Source of the DNA: DAONJL01 sp035405645 [NCBI: bacterium]
Lineage (GTDB): Bacteria; JAGOBX01; DAONJL01
Direction of reading: 5' to 3'
Length of the DNA: 8,214 bases
NCBI GenBank assembly: GCA_035405645.1
Contig: DAONJL010000074.1
Coordinates: 1-8,214 of the forward strand
The notes under the pieces were generated by a model, which was not told the origin of the DNA, did not search any database, and saw only the letters and a list, made by a program, of their open reading frames with translations. Below are positions 6,245 to 8,214 of the stretch, in pieces. A program made the position numbers and the translations under genes. Position 1 is the first letter of the stretch, and every line of letters starts with the position of its first letter.

Positions 6245-7971
6245 AAAAAATTAGTGCATATATAATTCATTATTTAGGAACTCAATTAAATAGTGGAGCA
6301 TTACAATGGTTAGAGAATTCAATAGTTTTTGAAGAATGTTTAAAAAGTATAATCTCAATATTTAATAAAGATAATGTAACATTCGTTACAAAAAAAGAAG
6401 AGCAAAATTATTTATTAAAAAAATATGCAGATAAATATTCTATTAACACTATGTTTTTTGAAGAAAAATTTGATATAATACTAATACTGAAAGAAATCAT
6501 AGAAACAACAAAAGCAAAATATATATTTATATCACCAGCAAATACACCAATAATACCAAAAGAAAAAATAGAAGAAATGAATTCAATAGTTGAAGAAAAA
6601 AATAGTGGTGCAATAATTTCTAAAAATATGTTTTTTTTAGAATTATTTATGGGTTTTATTGCTAATAAAGAATTCTTAAAAAGAATAATAAATAATTTTA
6701 TAACGAATTCAAGTGAAATCCAAAAATTCAAAAGTTCAGAAGAATATTCACATCTTTTTTCACAAAATTATGATTCATATTATCAATTATATTATTACTT
6801 ATTATATTTATCAGAAAATAGCAAAGATGTAATAAATTATGAATTTAAAAAACCAGATTATATAGATAAAACCAGAAGCAAATATTTAGATACAGGATCA
6901 TATAAATTTATTTTTAGAAAGATAAAAAAAATACATGAAGAACCAATTGAAAATATTTTAGAAGAATATGGTAAAAAAATAACACCAGCAATTGCAAATA
7001 ATTATCGAATAAAAGGTAGTGTGGTTAATATTGAGATAACAAATGATTGTAACTTAAATTGTTCAATTTGCGGCAGACAAATAATGAAACGAAAGATTGG
7101 ATATATGACTGATGAAACATTTAAAAATATAATAAATATTTGTAATTATTTAGAAACACCAGTATTTTTAAATTTTTCATTATTTGGTGAACCATTTCTT
7201 CATAAAAATATATTTGATTTTTTTGATGAATTAGAAAAAAGAAAGATTTATTATTCAATATTTACAAATGGAATAAATGTTGATGAAGAGAAAACAGAGC
7301 GATTATTAAAATATGAATATTTATCAGATATCAATTTTCATTTAATAGGCGGTAATGAAAATTATTATAAAAAAATAACTAACACAGATAATTATAAAAA
7401 AGTTGTAAAAAATATCAGATATTTTTTAGAAGCGAAAAAGAAGAAAGGCATAATTAAAAAACATCCAATAAATAGTTATAATATAGGGTATTTACCAATA
7501 GTAGCAATTAGAAGTATTTTAACGAAAGAAAATAGCAATGAAATAATTGAATTATTAAAAGAATGGCCTTCATTAAATAGTGCAATTTTAAAAGCGAATG
7601 TAAAAGAAATAAATAATGTAGAAAAAGATTTTTTACAAAATAATTTACCGCTTGAATATACTGTAATTGAAGGTTATAATGATTATTGTGGAAAATTAGA
7701 AAATTTAGCAGTAAGTAATTTTACACCTAATATACGAACAATATGTCAACAATTATATTCTTCAATTACAATATTATATGATGGGACAATTGTGTTATGC
7801 ACCCAGGACATTAATGGCGAAAATAAAATTGGGAATGTAAATAATATAGATATAGAAGATTTAGTAACATATAAAAGTATTAGTGAAATTGAAAATTATC
7901 ATTTTGAAAATAAATTTCCAGATAATATATTGTGTAAAAAATGTAAGATATGGTATATTCCAATAAAATGA
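6241..7971 (+). CDS. Radical SAM protein with N-terminal nucleotidyltransferase-like domain and shortened SPASM domain
   Basis: A 576-residue fusion. Residues 1 to about 230 look like a GT-A-type nucleotidyltransferase fold, with strand KYIFISPANTPIIP (about 93-106) where sugar-nucleotide transferases have an Asp-containing DxP strand; here Asn101 stands in the Asp position and no N-terminal glycine loop is seen, so this part may bind rather than transfer. The radical SAM domain starts at EITNDCNLNCSIC with C270-x3-C274-x2-C277, followed by a GEPFLH motif. The C-terminus has C502-x12-G515-x4-C520 as in SPASM, then C565 and C568, and ends eight residues later, giving only four of the seven classical SPASM cysteines, enough for one auxiliary cluster. 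Proteins of similar plan (spiro-SPASM) are known from spirochaetes; I infer but cannot prove membership. The reaction is unknown; the locus points to a sugar, lipid or peptide substrate. The stop overlaps the methyltransferase start (ATGA, 7968-7971). Confidence 0.75.
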   Translation: MKKISAYIIHYLGTQLNSGALQWLENSIVFEECLKSIISIFNKDNVTFVTKKEEQNYLLKKYADKYSINTMFFEEKFDIILILKEIIETTKAKYIFISPANTPIIPKEKIEEMNSIVEEKNSGAIISKNMFFLELFMGFIANKEFLKRIINNFITNSSEIQKFKSSEEYSHLFSQNYDSYYQLYYYLLYLSENSKDVINYEFKKPDYIDKTRSKYLDTGSYKFIFRKIKKIHEEPIENILEEYGKKITPAIANNYRIKGSVVNIEITNDCNLNCSICGRQIMKRKIGYMTDETFKNIINICNYLETPVFLNFSLFGEPFLHKNIFDFFDELEKRKIYYSIFTNGINVDEEKTERLLKYEYLSDINFHLIGGNENYYKKITNTDNYKKVVKNIRYFLEAKKKKGIIKKHPINSYNIGYLPIVAIRSILTKENSNEIIELLKEWPSLNSAILKANVKEINNVEKDFLQNNLPLEYTVIEGYNDYCGKLENLAVSNFTPNIRTICQQLYSSITILYDGTIVLCTQDINGENKIGNVNNIDIEDLVTYKSISEIENYHFENKFPDNILCKKCKIWYIPIK

Positions 7972-8214
7972 AATTAATAAACCGTTTATGTCCGCTTTGT
8001 TATTCTGATAGTTTTGATATTGTTTATAAAGAATTTTTACCCCCAGAAGGAATAAATATAATAGAATTATTTAATCCTGTTTTATCCAGTGAAAGAAAGT
8101 ATAATTTAAGAATTGTTAAATGTAAAAATTGTTCAATGGTCTATGCAAACCCCACACCAGCAGAAAATATCCCAGACATGGTATACCCCTTTGCAGCATT
8201 ACGAATAGTAAGTA
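7968..8214 (+). CDS. Zinc-ribbon class I SAM-dependent methyltransferase, N-terminal part only
   Basis: This reading frame begins at an ATGA overlap with the upstream gene and runs open to the window edge (82 codons plus one base). Residues 8-11 (CPLC) and 52-55 (CKNC) form the two halves of a zinc ribbon, followed by MVYANPTP, the signature opening of a large family of class I SAM methyltransferases found in polysaccharide and sugar-modification loci; the SAM-binding domain (about 200 further residues) is not present here. Residues 66-82 are encoded by the right copy of the 52-bp inverted repeat and do not continue the family pattern (a Tyr-rich helix normally follows NPxP), so the gene may be broken by an inserted element or by an assembly join at about 8160. 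No ribosome binding site is seen; translation probably relies on coupling. Confidence 0.72.
   Translation, partial: MKLINRLCPLCYSDSFDIVYKEFLPPEGINIIELFNPVLSSERKYNLRIVKCKNCSMVYANPTPAENIPDMVYPFAALRIVS
8161..8212 (-). repeat. Right copy of the 52-bp exact inverted repeat
   Basis: Every base pairs with 1-52 in the opposite orientation; two further bases (ta) complete the window. It starts inside codon 65 of the methyltransferase frame, where GC content jumps from the low local value to about 40%. This coincidence of a composition change, an end of family similarity and a repeat boundary suggests that the sequence from 8161 on belongs to something other than the methyltransferase gene. Confidence 0.9.

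Noticed and set aside
6408-6731. Antisense open frame opposite the nucleotidyltransferase-like domain
   Set aside because: No start signal, hydrophobic composition expected from complementing AT-rich codons, and the + strand gene is continuous through it.
1-8214. Alternative genetic code (TGA as Trp or Gly)
   Set aside because: TGA ends three genes exactly at ATGA overlaps with well-placed starts, and Trp is encoded by TGG in conserved positions.
1-8214. CRISPR array, tRNA or rRNA genes
   Set aside because: No regularly spaced repeats, cloverleaf-like GC-rich segments or rRNA-like sequence were seen; nearly all of the window is protein-coding.

Overview
The window is very AT-rich (roughly 20-25% GC by eye) and carries seven complete genes plus one cut off at the right edge, all on the + strand with very small gaps or overlaps. 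It reads like part of a cell-surface polysaccharide or modified-sugar locus of a low-GC bacterium. Evidence for a bacterium is a good sigma70-type promoter, Shine-Dalgarno sites and ATGA start/stop overlaps with TGA used as stop. The lineage cannot be fixed. The fused nucleotidyltransferase-like/radical SAM/SPASM gene recalls proteins known from spirochaetes, but this is only a hint, and the GC content is lower than in most cultured spirochaetes.

Left block (67-2806): a promoter-bearing leader is followed by three translationally coupled genes. They encode a short pyruvate-kinase-like enzyme lacking the C-terminal domain, a CysC-type adenylylsulfate kinase, and a Sat-type ATP sulfurylase. Sat plus CysC makes PAPS, the sulfate donor for sulfotransferases. 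No PAPS reductase or sulfotransferase lies in the window, so use of PAPS for sulfating a surface glycan is inferred from context. The kinase-like first gene could supply ATP locally from phosphoenolpyruvate, or act on another substrate.

Middle gap (2807-2933): an almost pure A/T intergenic stretch with a weak A/T palindrome.

Right block (2934-8214): a winged-helix/Rossmann protein (probable regulator); a NodB-type polysaccharide deacetylase that follows it in the same frame after one TAA codon; a B12-binding-type radical SAM enzyme; a second radical SAM enzyme with an N-terminal nucleotidyltransferase-like domain and a shortened SPASM region; and the start of a zinc-ribbon class I methyltransferase. 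These are the kinds of enzymes that deacetylate, rearrange and methylate unusual sugars or lipids.

The window's outer edges carry an exact 52-bp inverted repeat (1-52 and 8161-8212) that is clearly richer in GC (about 40%) than the rest. It may be the end of a dispersed mobile element, a boundary of an invertible segment, or an assembly artefact. The last gene runs into it, so the C-terminal part of that reading frame may not be native.
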